Assembly (NCBI RefSeq): GCF_004770905.1
Contig: NZ_RQHT01000010.1
Span: forward strand, 124,001 to 188,000
Reading direction: 5' to 3'
DNA from: Leptospira bandrabouensis
GTDB lineage: Bacteria > Spirochaetota > Leptospiria > Leptospirales > Leptospiraceae
DNA: 64,000 nt
The notes below the pieces were generated by a model. The model had not been told where the DNA came from and searched no databases. It saw only the letters and a program-made list of their open reading frames with translations. Positions 1-7,017 of this stretch are shown here, one piece after another; within the stretch, counting starts at the first letter, position 1, and each line of letters starts with the position of its first letter. The position numbers and the translations under genes are program-made.

Positions 1-417
1 AAGGATTTTTGCATTATTTCTAACTCGGAATTCGATATAGTCTTCTTTACAAATGGTGCTTAATGTTATCTTGTAATTGGAATGATCGAGTGCCAAAAAG
101 ACTCTTTTGCGGTTATGACCAAATTCATCCTTATACATGGGAATTCCTCTGGCGTAGTCTTTATCATCCCAGAGATTCAAACCTTGTTCCTTAAAAAAAA
201 CACGTTTCCCATTAGCCTTACATCCGTTTACTAGTAGTTCACTGAGAATGGTAAAAAGGATTTCATGTAGGAATTCTAAAGAGATACTACGAACCACTCT
301 CCCAATCCAAACATCTAGTTCTGGACAGTCGATTTCCGAAAAGTGGACATATTCCTTGGAAATCAGCTTTCCGGAAAGAAAGTCCTCTTGGAAGGTAATG
401 AGCGGAGGAATCGACAT
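1..417 (-). CDS. Histidine-kinase-like ATPase, 5' part only (runs off the left edge)
   Basis: An open frame starts at ATG 417 on the minus strand and is still open at base 1, giving the first 139 residues. There is no signal peptide or membrane segment. Residues 60-69 read ELLVNGCKAN, which resembles the N-box of GHKL/HATPase_c domains (E-L-x-x-N-x-x-K). Asn64 would be the Mg-ATP ligand. The remaining nucleotide-binding boxes lie outside the window, so this could be a soluble sensor kinase, an anti-sigma-type kinase or a non-kinase ATPase. It is divergent from the gene at 496, with 78 bases between them. The reading frame is convincing and the function is an inference from one motif. Confidence 0.65.
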   Translation of the reverse strand, partial: MSIPPLITFQEDFLSGKLISKEYVHFSEIDCPELDVWIGRVVRSISLEFLHEILFTILSELLVNGCKANGKRVFFKEQGLNLWDDKDYARGIPMYKDEFGHNRKRVFLALDHSNYKITLSTICKEDYIEFRVRNNAKIL

Positions 418-495
418 GATAAACCTGTTTTGAACCTTGTTTCTCTTTTTGAAAACCGAAAATTTTATTTTGAAATTTGAGTCAGGAATCCGATA

Positions 496-1032
496 ATGAA
501 GACTATGGAACTCTTAAAAAAATCCCTTTCGATTACCCTTGTGTTATTTGTAGCAGTTGTCTCTATCTCTGCACAGGACACTAAACCGCAAGCTACCCCC
601 ACAGACGTGAACCAAGAAAATCACGATGCAAAAGAGGGACAAGATAAAGAGTTATTTGAATACTATTATAAAACCCGCCCTGAAAATTTGCCACCTAATA
701 AAGCAAAATTGGAATATAACTTAATCAAGACTTTAAAAAAAGAGATTATGAGCAGGGATTATTCCAAAGAATCAGCTGAAGCGATCAAAAAAATCGATGC
801 TACCAATATTCAATACGAAAGGGTATACAGAGAAAGTAAATGGCTTCGCGGTTTTATGACTCAGAACACGCACCTAAATTATTCAGAGTTTATGTATGTA
901 GTAAAACACGATAAATATATGTGTTTTGTAAGTTTTGATGTTAATCCTGAGACTTATTTACAACAATCTCGTCAATCTCATTTAGTTTTTGCTGCGAAGG
1001 ATAAGTTTGAGATAGTAATCCCAAAGCCCTAA
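496..1032 (+). CDS. Hypothetical exported protein
   Basis: This encodes 178 residues starting MKTMELLKKSLS. A hydrophobic segment (about residues 10-25) ends in SISAQ, a typical Sec signal peptide with cleavage near Ala-Gln. The mature part is charged and rich in Lys, Glu and Tyr, and I recognise no domain. An AGGA at about 484 serves ATG 496, and ATG 505 is an alternative start. The 3' end overlaps the convergent membrane-protein gene by 92 bases, which is unusually long. The frame is supported by the intact signal peptide. Function unknown. Confidence 0.7.
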   Translation: MKTMELLKKSLSITLVLFVAVVSISAQDTKPQATPTDVNQENHDAKEGQDKELFEYYYKTRPENLPPNKAKLEYNLIKTLKKEIMSRDYSKESAEAIKKIDATNIQYERVYRESKWLRGFMTQNTHLNYSEFMYVVKHDKYMCFVSFDVNPETYLQQSRQSHLVFAAKDKFEIVIPKP

Positions 1033-1489
1033 TTACTAAAGTTACACCAACTAATACGAGTAAATAGATAAACCCATATCGAAAGTACCTTTCTAAGTTT
1101 TCCAAAAGGGGAAGTGGTTCTTCATTCCCCTTTATCCGAGAAATAGCTGTTAGTTTTCCAAAAGTTCTAATTTCCTTTTTATAAACCTGGATTGTATCAC
1201 CTAACCTTAGTTTTTTGTAAATCGAGTAGGGAATCCTTTCTGTAATTTCATGGAGAGAACCATTACTAAGTCCAAAACTGTAATGGCATTGGTAAGCAAT
1301 TGGAAATTGGTTTTTGACACGAGAGAGTTCTTGAACTATGGCAAAACTTCTATTTCTTTCCTCATTTAAGTTTGCAGTTTCAATTATTAAGTTTTGATTT
1401 TCGAAATAAACTAACGAATAGAATAGGGAAACAACAATAAATGATAAAAAAATAGCATTCGTGATCCAAACGGATACTCGTGGAGACAT
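941..1489 (-). CDS. Hypothetical membrane protein with two TM helices
   Basis: This encodes 182 residues. Hydrophobic helices lie near residues 9-28 and 134-155, flanking an extracytoplasmic domain of about 100 residues. That domain contains LRLGDTIQVYKKE, reminiscent of DUF3592-type proteins in which a small beta domain sits between two membrane helices; I cannot confirm the family. The start codon directly follows the stop of the NADK-STAS gene, so the two are almost certainly co-transcribed. The tail overlaps the convergent exported-protein gene. The function may relate to the fusion protein upstream, but the sequence does not show how. Confidence 0.7.
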   Translation of the reverse strand: MSPRVSVWITNAIFLSFIVVSLFYSLVYFENQNLIIETANLNEERNRSFAIVQELSRVKNQFPIAYQCHYSFGLSNGSLHEITERIPYSIYKKLRLGDTIQVYKKEIRTFGKLTAISRIKGNEEPLPLLENLERYFRYGFIYLLVLVGVTLVIRALGLLSQTYPSQQKLNEIDEIVVNKSQD

Positions 1490-2767
1490 CTATGGCTTAG
1501 ATGGCTCCTCAAAAGATTTTAGTGCTTCTTCGCGATCTGGATAAAATTGGAATGCGTTTGAAAGCCCAAGAAGATGAAACACTTGTAAGATGGAACTTGT
1601 TACACCAACGAGTGCCATTTCTTTATTCCTTTTTTGCAAATTCATTTTTACATCCAATATCATACGAATTCCTAAACTGGAAATGTATCTAAGTTCAGAA
1701 AAATCTAAAATAAGATGTTTTCTATCGGCTCCGACCATTTCATCTAGGATCGTTTGTGTGATGCGGTCAAGTGGACCTGATTCCATACGACCTTTAATTT
1801 GGACGATGACGGTTCCATTGATACGTTTCTGTTCTATTTCGTATGGTAAGTCTTGCATGGATTCCCCTCTCTTTAGCGGAACAATTACAGATAATTTCTC
1901 AGGCGATAACCGGATTGTCGCCTTGGTATAGGGTGGAAACGGATAATGTCTCTCTGTCAGAGAATCAACTGCGAGTCCACCGTTCATTTCAGAAATAACT
2001 TCCACTTGATCTAAAGCCCTAAAATCTGCCAAGGAAAACTCTGTTTCTCGGGACTTCACTCGTATTTCTCGGGAATAAACATGGAAAAAAGGCTCATGTT
2101 TGGAAAATGGTGAGAATTTTTTTGGAAAACAAGAGCTTATCCAACCTGTTGACCCTGCCCCCGTATAAACAAGTAATCCTGAACATTTTTGTTCTTCTTT
2201 TTGTCCCTGGTAGGAAATCCAAAACCGGGAAGTAAGATCTGGGCTGTTGTTTCGGATGGAAAGTTCACAAATGGCAGGTACGGTTTTTAGTTTTGTTCCA
2301 TTCGGATATAGTATTTCCGTATCTAAAAGTGACCAGGACTCTATTTGTGTTTGTTTGAAGTTCGTTTTGACAGCTATCTTTAGTTCTTCGGCGTTAAAAC
2401 CAAGTAAAGCTCCCACGGAAGATTGGGGATCTGAATTACATCCAATTAAAGGTGTATTTCCTGCTAAATGGGCAACATAAGTAAAATGGTTATCACCACC
2501 ATGAGCCACAATCAGATCATATTTGGTTCCATTTTCTGGATCAAAGTTTTCCCGAAACACAAAGTCGGCATCGGGAAAAACTTGGGATTTTAGAAAATTA
2601 CGAGACTCTAATTGTCTTTCGTGTGATTCCAAAGTTCTTTCAAAGACTTCTGGATTTTGGCGTGCGACTTCCTTGTAGGCCTGAATGGAGCCGTATGTTT
2701 CCAAATCTAATTCGTATTTGGTACGTTTGAAGACCACTACGACCTTTTTATACTTGGTGGAAGGCAT
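1490..2767 (-). CDS. NAD-kinase-fold protein fused to a C-terminal STAS domain
   Basis: This encodes 425 residues. Residues 1-300 resemble ATP-NAD kinases of the mitochondrial NADK2 type. HGGDN (89-93) replaces the usual GGDGT, NSDP (111-114) matches the NxDP step, and GSTGW (205-209) matches the STGS/T nucleotide loop. Residues 310-420 form a STAS domain (anti-sigma-factor antagonist type), with LDFSELRYISSLGIR holding the Ser that is phosphorylated in SpoIIAA-like proteins (363/364). Known NAD kinases make NADP. Whether this one is catalytic is uncertain because GGDGT is altered, though the first Asp is kept. The STAS part suggests partner-switch control. It is co-transcribed with the membrane protein at 941-1489. 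Confidence 0.85.
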   Translation of the reverse strand: MPSTKYKKVVVVFKRTKYELDLETYGSIQAYKEVARQNPEVFERTLESHERQLESRNFLKSQVFPDADFVFRENFDPENGTKYDLIVAHGGDNHFTYVAHLAGNTPLIGCNSDPQSSVGALLGFNAEELKIAVKTNFKQTQIESWSLLDTEILYPNGTKLKTVPAICELSIRNNSPDLTSRFWISYQGQKEEQKCSGLLVYTGAGSTGWISSCFPKKFSPFSKHEPFFHVYSREIRVKSRETEFSLADFRALDQVEVISEMNGGLAVDSLTERHYPFPPYTKATIRLSPEKLSVIVPLKRGESMQDLPYEIEQKRINGTVIVQIKGRMESGPLDRITQTILDEMVGADRKHLILDFSELRYISSLGIRMILDVKMNLQKRNKEMALVGVTSSILQVFHLLGLSNAFQFYPDREEALKSFEEPSKP

Positions 2768-2823
2768 GAGTTTTGGAAGAAATTCCCATTTTCCTTAGGG
2801 AAATAAAGGTTTTTTTAAAAAAA

Positions 2824-2849
2824 CTTCGAATTTCTTAGGAAATTTGAAG
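2824..2849. repeat. Inverted repeat in the divergent NADK-STAS/HU promoter region
   Basis: Arms of 11 bases (2824-2834 and 2839-2849) pair with one G-T wobble around a 4-base loop TTAG. The repeat lies between two divergent genes and is not followed by a T run on the plus strand. A regulatory operator is therefore as likely as a transcript hairpin. No protein can be assigned. Confidence 0.4.
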
Positions 2850-2877
2850 AAAAATTGTATCCAAAATAAATTTAGTC

Positions 2878-2906
2878 TTGTACCAAATCATGTAGTTTTG
2901 TAAATA
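2878..2906 (+). promoter_or_regulatory. Candidate sigma-70 promoter of the HU-type gene
   Basis: TTGTAC at 2878-2883 and TAAATA at 2901-2906 are separated by 17 bases. They resemble -35 and -10 boxes and lie about 40 bases before the HU start codon. An AGAGGAAA ribosome site follows at about 2929. This is pattern-based only, and such matches are common by chance in AT-rich DNA. Confidence 0.4.
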
Positions 2907-2944
2907 ATGTGTAACCGTTAAATGGTTTAGAGGAAAATCAAAGT

Positions 2945-3250
2945 ATGGCAACAACTCCTACCCCAATGAAGAAGTCCGAAATGCTCAGTGAACTTGCTGA
3001 AACAACTGGTATGACCAAAAAGAATGTAGCAGCGTTCCTAGACTCCTTCGTTGAACTCGCTTACAAGGAAACTAAGAAAAACGGAGCATTTGTGATTCCT
3101 GGATTAGGAAAACTTGTAAAACGCAATCGTCCAAAACGTAAAGGTAGAAACCCTGCCACTGGGGAAGCGATTGTAATCCCTGCTAAAACTGTTGTTAAAT
3201 TCACGCTATCTAAGACTTGTAAAGACGCTGTTGTGCCTCCTAAAAAATAA
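2945..3250 (+). CDS. HU/IHF-family histone-like DNA-binding protein
   Basis: This encodes 101 residues. Residues 9-95 fit the bacterial HU/IHF fold: an N-terminal helical dimerisation part (KKSEMLSELAETTGMTKKNV), then GAFVIPGLGKLVKRNRPKRK, then GRNPATGEAIVIPAKTVVKF, which is the beta arm with the conserved RNPxTGE segment. Such proteins are nucleoid proteins that bend DNA as dimers. A short extension precedes the family start and a KTCKDAVVPPKK tail follows. It is single-copy here with its own promoter region. A stable hairpin follows the stop codon, so it is probably expressed mostly alone, with some read-through into the next gene. Confidence 0.93.
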   Translation: MATTPTPMKKSEMLSELAETTGMTKKNVAAFLDSFVELAYKETKKNGAFVIPGLGKLVKRNRPKRKGRNPATGEAIVIPAKTVVKFTLSKTCKDAVVPPKK

Positions 3251-3263
3251 TTTAGTTTGTGAA

Positions 3264-3285
3264 CCCAGGAGGATGACCGCCTGGG
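3264..3285 (+). terminator. Hairpin between the HU gene and the next gene; possible attenuator
   Basis: CCCAGGAGG (3264-3272) pairs with CCGCCTGGG (3277-3285) with one A-G mismatch and a 4-base loop. It is followed by CATTTTAT, a weak T tract. The next gene starts at 3292, only 6 bases after the stem. Its only purine-rich ribosome-site candidate (GGG 3283-3285) lies inside the stem. It may terminate most HU transcripts and limit translation of the downstream gene. Confidence 0.55.
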
Positions 3286-3291
3286 CATTTT

Positions 3292-3744
3292 ATGGATAAA
3301 AAACCTTATCCTTTTTTACCTTTCGAAGATTCTCTCGTCGGTGAGAAAATCCTTCTCGTTTGGCAAGAAAGCCATCATTCAGAAAAAAATCTAAAAGAAC
3401 ATTTGTTAAAGGCATTAGGTCTTACTGAAGATCAGGTTGTGTTTACGCCAAATGCCATAAAACAGAAGTTAATGGTCTCTTATCCCACTGAGATACGTCA
3501 TTTAATTGATGAGAAAAAGTTTTCTCAGATCACAGTTTTGTTATTAAACATTGCTAAAGGTAAGTCTGAACAATGTCCAACTCCTGCTTTGGACATTACT
3601 TTTGAATTAATCGAATGGATTTTAACAGGGTTTGATTTGGATGATGTTCTAGTAGAAACCTTATCCGAATTATTCGGAACCACCTTAACCCATGCTTTTG
3701 TGGATCAAGTGAGAGCCGAATACATCAAAGAACTTCGTGGTTAA
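3292..3744 (+). CDS. Hypothetical cytoplasmic protein
   Basis: This encodes 150 residues, with no signal peptide and no membrane segment. The composition is that of a soluble alpha/beta protein (for example QITVLLLNIAKGKSEQCPTP followed by a helical C-terminal half). I recognise no catalytic motif. It follows the HU gene by 41 bases, with a hairpin between them, and the AGPS-like operon starts 89 bases downstream. The role is unknown. Confidence 0.75.
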   Translation: MDKKPYPFLPFEDSLVGEKILLVWQESHHSEKNLKEHLLKALGLTEDQVVFTPNAIKQKLMVSYPTEIRHLIDEKKFSQITVLLLNIAKGKSEQCPTPALDITFELIEWILTGFDLDDVLVETLSELFGTTLTHAFVDQVRAEYIKELRG

Positions 3745-3783
3745 AGATTTTTTGGGAGGTTTGTTTATTTTAATTGTCAAATA

Positions 3784-3798
3784 TTGAACTTGGTTCAA
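3784..3798. promoter_or_regulatory. Perfect palindrome upstream of the lipid operon; candidate TetR operator
   Basis: TTGAAC and GTTCAA flank a 3-base spacer TTG, giving a perfect 15-base inverted repeat. It lies 35 bases before the ATG of the AGPS-like gene, whose operon encodes a TetR regulator as its second gene. TetR-family repressors usually bind short palindromes over their own promoters, so autoregulation is a reasonable inference. Nothing in the sequence proves binding. Confidence 0.4.
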
Positions 3799-3832
3799 AT
3801 TCTGGAACAAATAAGGATTTTTGGTTACCAAT

Positions 3833-5449
3833 ATGCAAACTCGTACGATTTATAAATGGGGATCTCCCGAAGTAGAAGAAAAATTACCAGAGCATACTTT
3901 AAAATTTTTAGAATCGCAGTTCCCCGTTGATAAAGAGTTCAAAGCGTCCTTCCCCAAAGGAGAACTTCCTTTAAATCCATTAAAAAAATCTAAACTCTCA
4001 CAAGCTGTTATCACAAAGTTAAAACAAATTGTCGGAAAAGACTACGTAGCGTTAGACGATGTTTCTCGTGCCAGGCATTCCATTGGGAAATTTTATACAG
4101 AAATTTATAAAGCAAGGTTTGGTGAAGTATCCGACGTAGTGGATGTAGTTGTGTCACCAAAGTCGGAACAGGAAGTTGTCGAAATCATCGCACTTGCTAA
4201 TACAAATAAAATTCCTGTGATTCCATTTGGGGCAGGATCTACAGTTACAAAAGCTTTGCAAGCTCCGAAAGGTGGGATCTCTTTAGATTTATCTCGCTTA
4301 AACCGTATCATTGAATTTAATGCTATTGATTCCACTGTCACTGTTGAGGCGGGAGTTTATGGACCTGTTTTAGAAAAACATTTGAACGAACGTGGATATA
4401 CTTGCGGTCATTTCCCACAATCATTCGAATTCTCAACTGTTGGCGGTTGGATTGCCGCCAAAGGGGCAGGACAAGCTTCCACGGGTTATGGGAAAATTGA
4501 GGATATTCTCCTTAGTCTAACAGCGATTACTCCTGCAGGAAAATTTGAATCAAAATCATATCCTGCCGCATCCATTGGACCTGATTTATTCCGTTTGTTT
4601 TTAGGAACAGAAGGAAGTTTTGGAGTTATCACTAAAGCTACTTTAAAAATTCGTAAATTCCATCCTGAAAACTCTGCCAAAGGTTCCTTCATCTTTAAAA
4701 ACTTTGAAAAAGCTGTGGAAACCATGAGAGATGTGATGCAGGCCGGATTTGGAAAACCGCATTTCTTTCGAATCCAAGACCCAGAAGAAACGGACATTTC
4801 CTTTCATATGAGTGGCCTTCATGGTGGTAAAGAAGATTATTTTCTTAGGTTCATCGGTTACAAACCAATGGAAAGATCGTTAATGCATATCATCATTGAT
4901 GGTGATCCAACTTATGCAAAAGAAGTTTTAAAAAAGATCAAAAAAATTGCGAAACAGAATGGTGGGTTTTCGACGGGCGAGTCTCCGGTTAATAAATGGT
5001 TACACCAAAGGTATTCTAGTGCGTATCTTAGAGATTATTTGATGGACGAAGGCATTCGAATAGACACCTTAGAGACAGCCGTTAGTTGGTCAAATCTTCA
5101 TGGGTTATGGGAAAAAACTAGGGCATATATTAAAAGCCATGAGAATACATCTTGTATGGTTCATATTTCACATGCCTATGAAAATGGAGCCAATTTGTAT
5201 TTTATATTTTTAAGTCCTATCGATAAAAAAAATGAAGAGTCCAGCTTTGTAAAGTTTCACAAAGGAATTATAGATAGCATCCATAAAAATGGAGGATCGT
5301 TGTCACACCATCATGGAATTGGAAGGATGTTATCTCCTTGGATGGAAGGAGAAGTGGGTAAAGAAGGACTTCGCGTTTTATCATCACTTAAAAAAACTTT
5401 TGATCCGAAAGGAATCATGAACCCAGGTGGACTATTAGGACTTAAATAA
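3833..5449 (+). CDS. FAD-linked oxidase, alkyldihydroxyacetonephosphate synthase (AGPS)-like
   Basis: This encodes 538 residues from ATG 3833. A TTG at 3821 is an alternative, with AAGGA 3 bases before it. The N-terminal third is a PCMH-type FAD-binding domain (VIPFGAGSTVTKALQAPKGG, then STVTVEAGVYGP, then SFEFSTVGGWIAAKGAGQAS). The C-terminal part ends with LSHHHGIGRMLSPWMEGE and DPKGIMNPGGLLG. The SLEFSTVGGW-like and LSHHHGxG segments are hallmarks of alkyl-DHAP synthase, which swaps the acyl chain of acyl-DHAP for a fatty alcohol to make the ether bond. Related glycolate- and lactate-oxidase-type enzymes share the fold, so the substrate is not certain. First gene of a five-gene operon with lipid kinase and GlpD, which supports a glycerolipid role. 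Confidence 0.85.
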   Translation: MQTRTIYKWGSPEVEEKLPEHTLKFLESQFPVDKEFKASFPKGELPLNPLKKSKLSQAVITKLKQIVGKDYVALDDVSRARHSIGKFYTEIYKARFGEVSDVVDVVVSPKSEQEVVEIIALANTNKIPVIPFGAGSTVTKALQAPKGGISLDLSRLNRIIEFNAIDSTVTVEAGVYGPVLEKHLNERGYTCGHFPQSFEFSTVGGWIAAKGAGQASTGYGKIEDILLSLTAITPAGKFESKSYPAASIGPDLFRLFLGTEGSFGVITKATLKIRKFHPENSAKGSFIFKNFEKAVETMRDVMQAGFGKPHFFRIQDPEETDISFHMSGLHGGKEDYFLRFIGYKPMERSLMHIIIDGDPTYAKEVLKKIKKIAKQNGGFSTGESPVNKWLHQRYSSAYLRDYLMDEGIRIDTLETAVSWSNLHGLWEKTRAYIKSHENTSCMVHISHAYENGANLYFIFLSPIDKKNEESSFVKFHKGIIDSIHKNGGSLSHHHGIGRMLSPWMEGEVGKEGLRVLSSLKKTFDPKGIMNPGGLLGLK

Positions 5450-6087
5450 TGGGTGTTTCTGAAAGGAAAAAACGCGAGTTTGCGCAGAGAGAATCAGACA
5501 TCCTCAACTGTGCCATTGAACTCTTTAGAACTAAACATCCGTCTTTAGTAAAGATGGATGACATTGCTAAACAATTGGAGATTGGTAGAGGAACGATCTA
5601 TCTCCATTTTAAAAGTAAAGATGATTTGATGGCGCGCATTCAATATGAAGACTATGTTCGTTTGCGCAAACGTTTGGAAAAAGCATTTGAGGCACAGACA
5701 GCGATTGAAATGTCTAGAAAAGCGATTAGGGCCTATATCGATCATTGTTTGGGCGATCGTCATATGTATCTTGTTGCCAGACAATGTGGCGTTAATTTAA
5801 ATATTAACAACGTATCGGAAGATATAAGTCAACTCCTGACTGACGAAAGAACCAATCGTTTAACTCTTTTAGAAAAAATCTATAAACAAGCCAAACAAGA
5901 AAACCTAATCAATTCGAAAGGAACTTATCCGAATGTAGCCGTTGCATGGGGGATGATTCGTGGAGCGGTAGAGGTGATTTTAGATGGGCATTTCCAAAAC
6001 GAAATCAAAAGTGAAAAGGCCTATTTAGAAACGATTGAACATGTATTATTCTATGGATTATTTTCTGGGAATAAAGGAGAGACTTAA
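5449..6087 (+). CDS. TetR/AcrR-family transcriptional regulator
   Basis: This encodes 212 residues. The N-terminal helix-turn-helix spans about residues 12-60, with KMDDIAKQLEIGRGTIYLHF followed by KSKDDL, a textbook TetR DNA-binding segment. The ligand-binding C-terminal domain is divergent, as usual. Its start overlaps the stop of the AGPS-like gene by one base, and its stop overlaps the next start, so it is translationally coupled inside the lipid operon. It probably represses the operon through a site near 3784-3798 and responds to an acyl or lipid ligand. The ligand is unknown. Confidence 0.9.
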   Translation: MGVSERKKREFAQRESDILNCAIELFRTKHPSLVKMDDIAKQLEIGRGTIYLHFKSKDDLMARIQYEDYVRLRKRLEKAFEAQTAIEMSRKAIRAYIDHCLGDRHMYLVARQCGVNLNINNVSEDISQLLTDERTNRLTLLEKIYKQAKQENLINSKGTYPNVAVAWGMIRGAVEVILDGHFQNEIKSEKAYLETIEHVLFYGLFSGNKGET

Positions 6088-7013
6088 TGAGAAAGATGAA
6101 AGTGATTATCAATCCTGTATCTGGCGGAGGTCTCTCTGCAAAAGTTTGGAAAAAAGTAGAACCCGAATTAATTAAAAAAGGGATTCCTTATGAGTTTGAA
6201 GCTACTACCAAGGAACGAGCGGCACGTGATATTGCAAAAGATGCCATCAAACAAGGGTTCCATTGGATAGTAGGTATCGGTGGAGATGGAACCTTTTCAA
6301 ACGTGATTAATGGACTTTTTGAAAATGGAAAATTAATTAACAAAAACGTTATTTTTAGCCCTATCCCTGCGGGGCGGGGAAACGATTTTATAAAAACAGT
6401 GAAAGTCCCAAAAAACCCAATCAAAGCTTTAGAACAAATTCTAAATGGAAAAGAACGAGTGATTGATTTGATAGCTGTTACCTATACGAAAGCAGATAAA
6501 ACGAAAGGCAATTATTTGTGTTTGAATTTGGCTGATTTTGGGATGGGTGGTGAAGTTGTTTATAAAGTCAATCGGTCAAAATTGGCTCATATTCTTGGAG
6601 GGAAGGGAGTATTTTTATTATATTCGATTCTTGGTTTATTCACTTATACAAACAAAAAGATAACTCTTACAATTTCCAAATTTGAAAAAATTACAAACAA
6701 ATGTAGATTGATTGTTTGCGCTAATGGAGAGTATGCGGGTGGTGGAATGTGGTTTGCGCCAAAAGCAAAACTCGATGATGGTAAAATGGATTTACTTGCG
6801 ATCCAAGATGTGACAGTAGCCGAAACTCTTCGTAAGTTCGGTAATTTATATCGAGGAAAGTTATCGGAAGATTCCAAAGTCATTTCCAAACAAATCACTG
6901 AACTGACTGCAGAGTCAGACGAAAATGTTTTTATTGATGTAGATGGTGAGAATATGGGACAACTTCCTGCTCATTTCAAAGTGATACCGAACGCCCTTCC
7001 AATCAAATGTTAA
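6087..7013 (+). CDS. Diacylglycerol-kinase-family lipid kinase
   Basis: This encodes 308 residues. INPVSGGG (8-15), GIGGDGTFSNVINGL with GGDGT at 65-69, and PAGRGNDF (94-101) are the diagnostic motifs of the DAGK catalytic domain (YegS/BmrU/DgkB type). The C-terminal beta domain ends with the FIDVDGE segment typical of these enzymes. It should phosphorylate a lipid such as diacylglycerol with ATP at the inner membrane face. It is coupled to the TetR gene and followed 4 bases later by GlpD, consistent with turnover of glycerolipids. The lipid substrate cannot be read from the sequence. Confidence 0.9.
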   Translation: MRKMKVIINPVSGGGLSAKVWKKVEPELIKKGIPYEFEATTKERAARDIAKDAIKQGFHWIVGIGGDGTFSNVINGLFENGKLINKNVIFSPIPAGRGNDFIKTVKVPKNPIKALEQILNGKERVIDLIAVTYTKADKTKGNYLCLNLADFGMGGEVVYKVNRSKLAHILGGKGVFLLYSILGLFTYTNKKITLTISKFEKITNKCRLIVCANGEYAGGGMWFAPKAKLDDGKMDLLAIQDVTVAETLRKFGNLYRGKLSEDSKVISKQITELTAESDENVFIDVDGENMGQLPAHFKVIPNALPIKC

Positions 7014-7017
7014 TCCT

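Noticed and set aside
1501..1931. Plus-strand frames opposite the NADK-STAS gene
   Set aside because: Shadow frames; the minus-strand protein has clear domains throughout.
3270..3299. Short leader frame after AGGAGG (ATG 3273) in the hairpin behind the HU gene
   Set aside because: The ATG touches the AGGAGG with no spacing, so it cannot be initiated well; the hairpin explains the G/C content.
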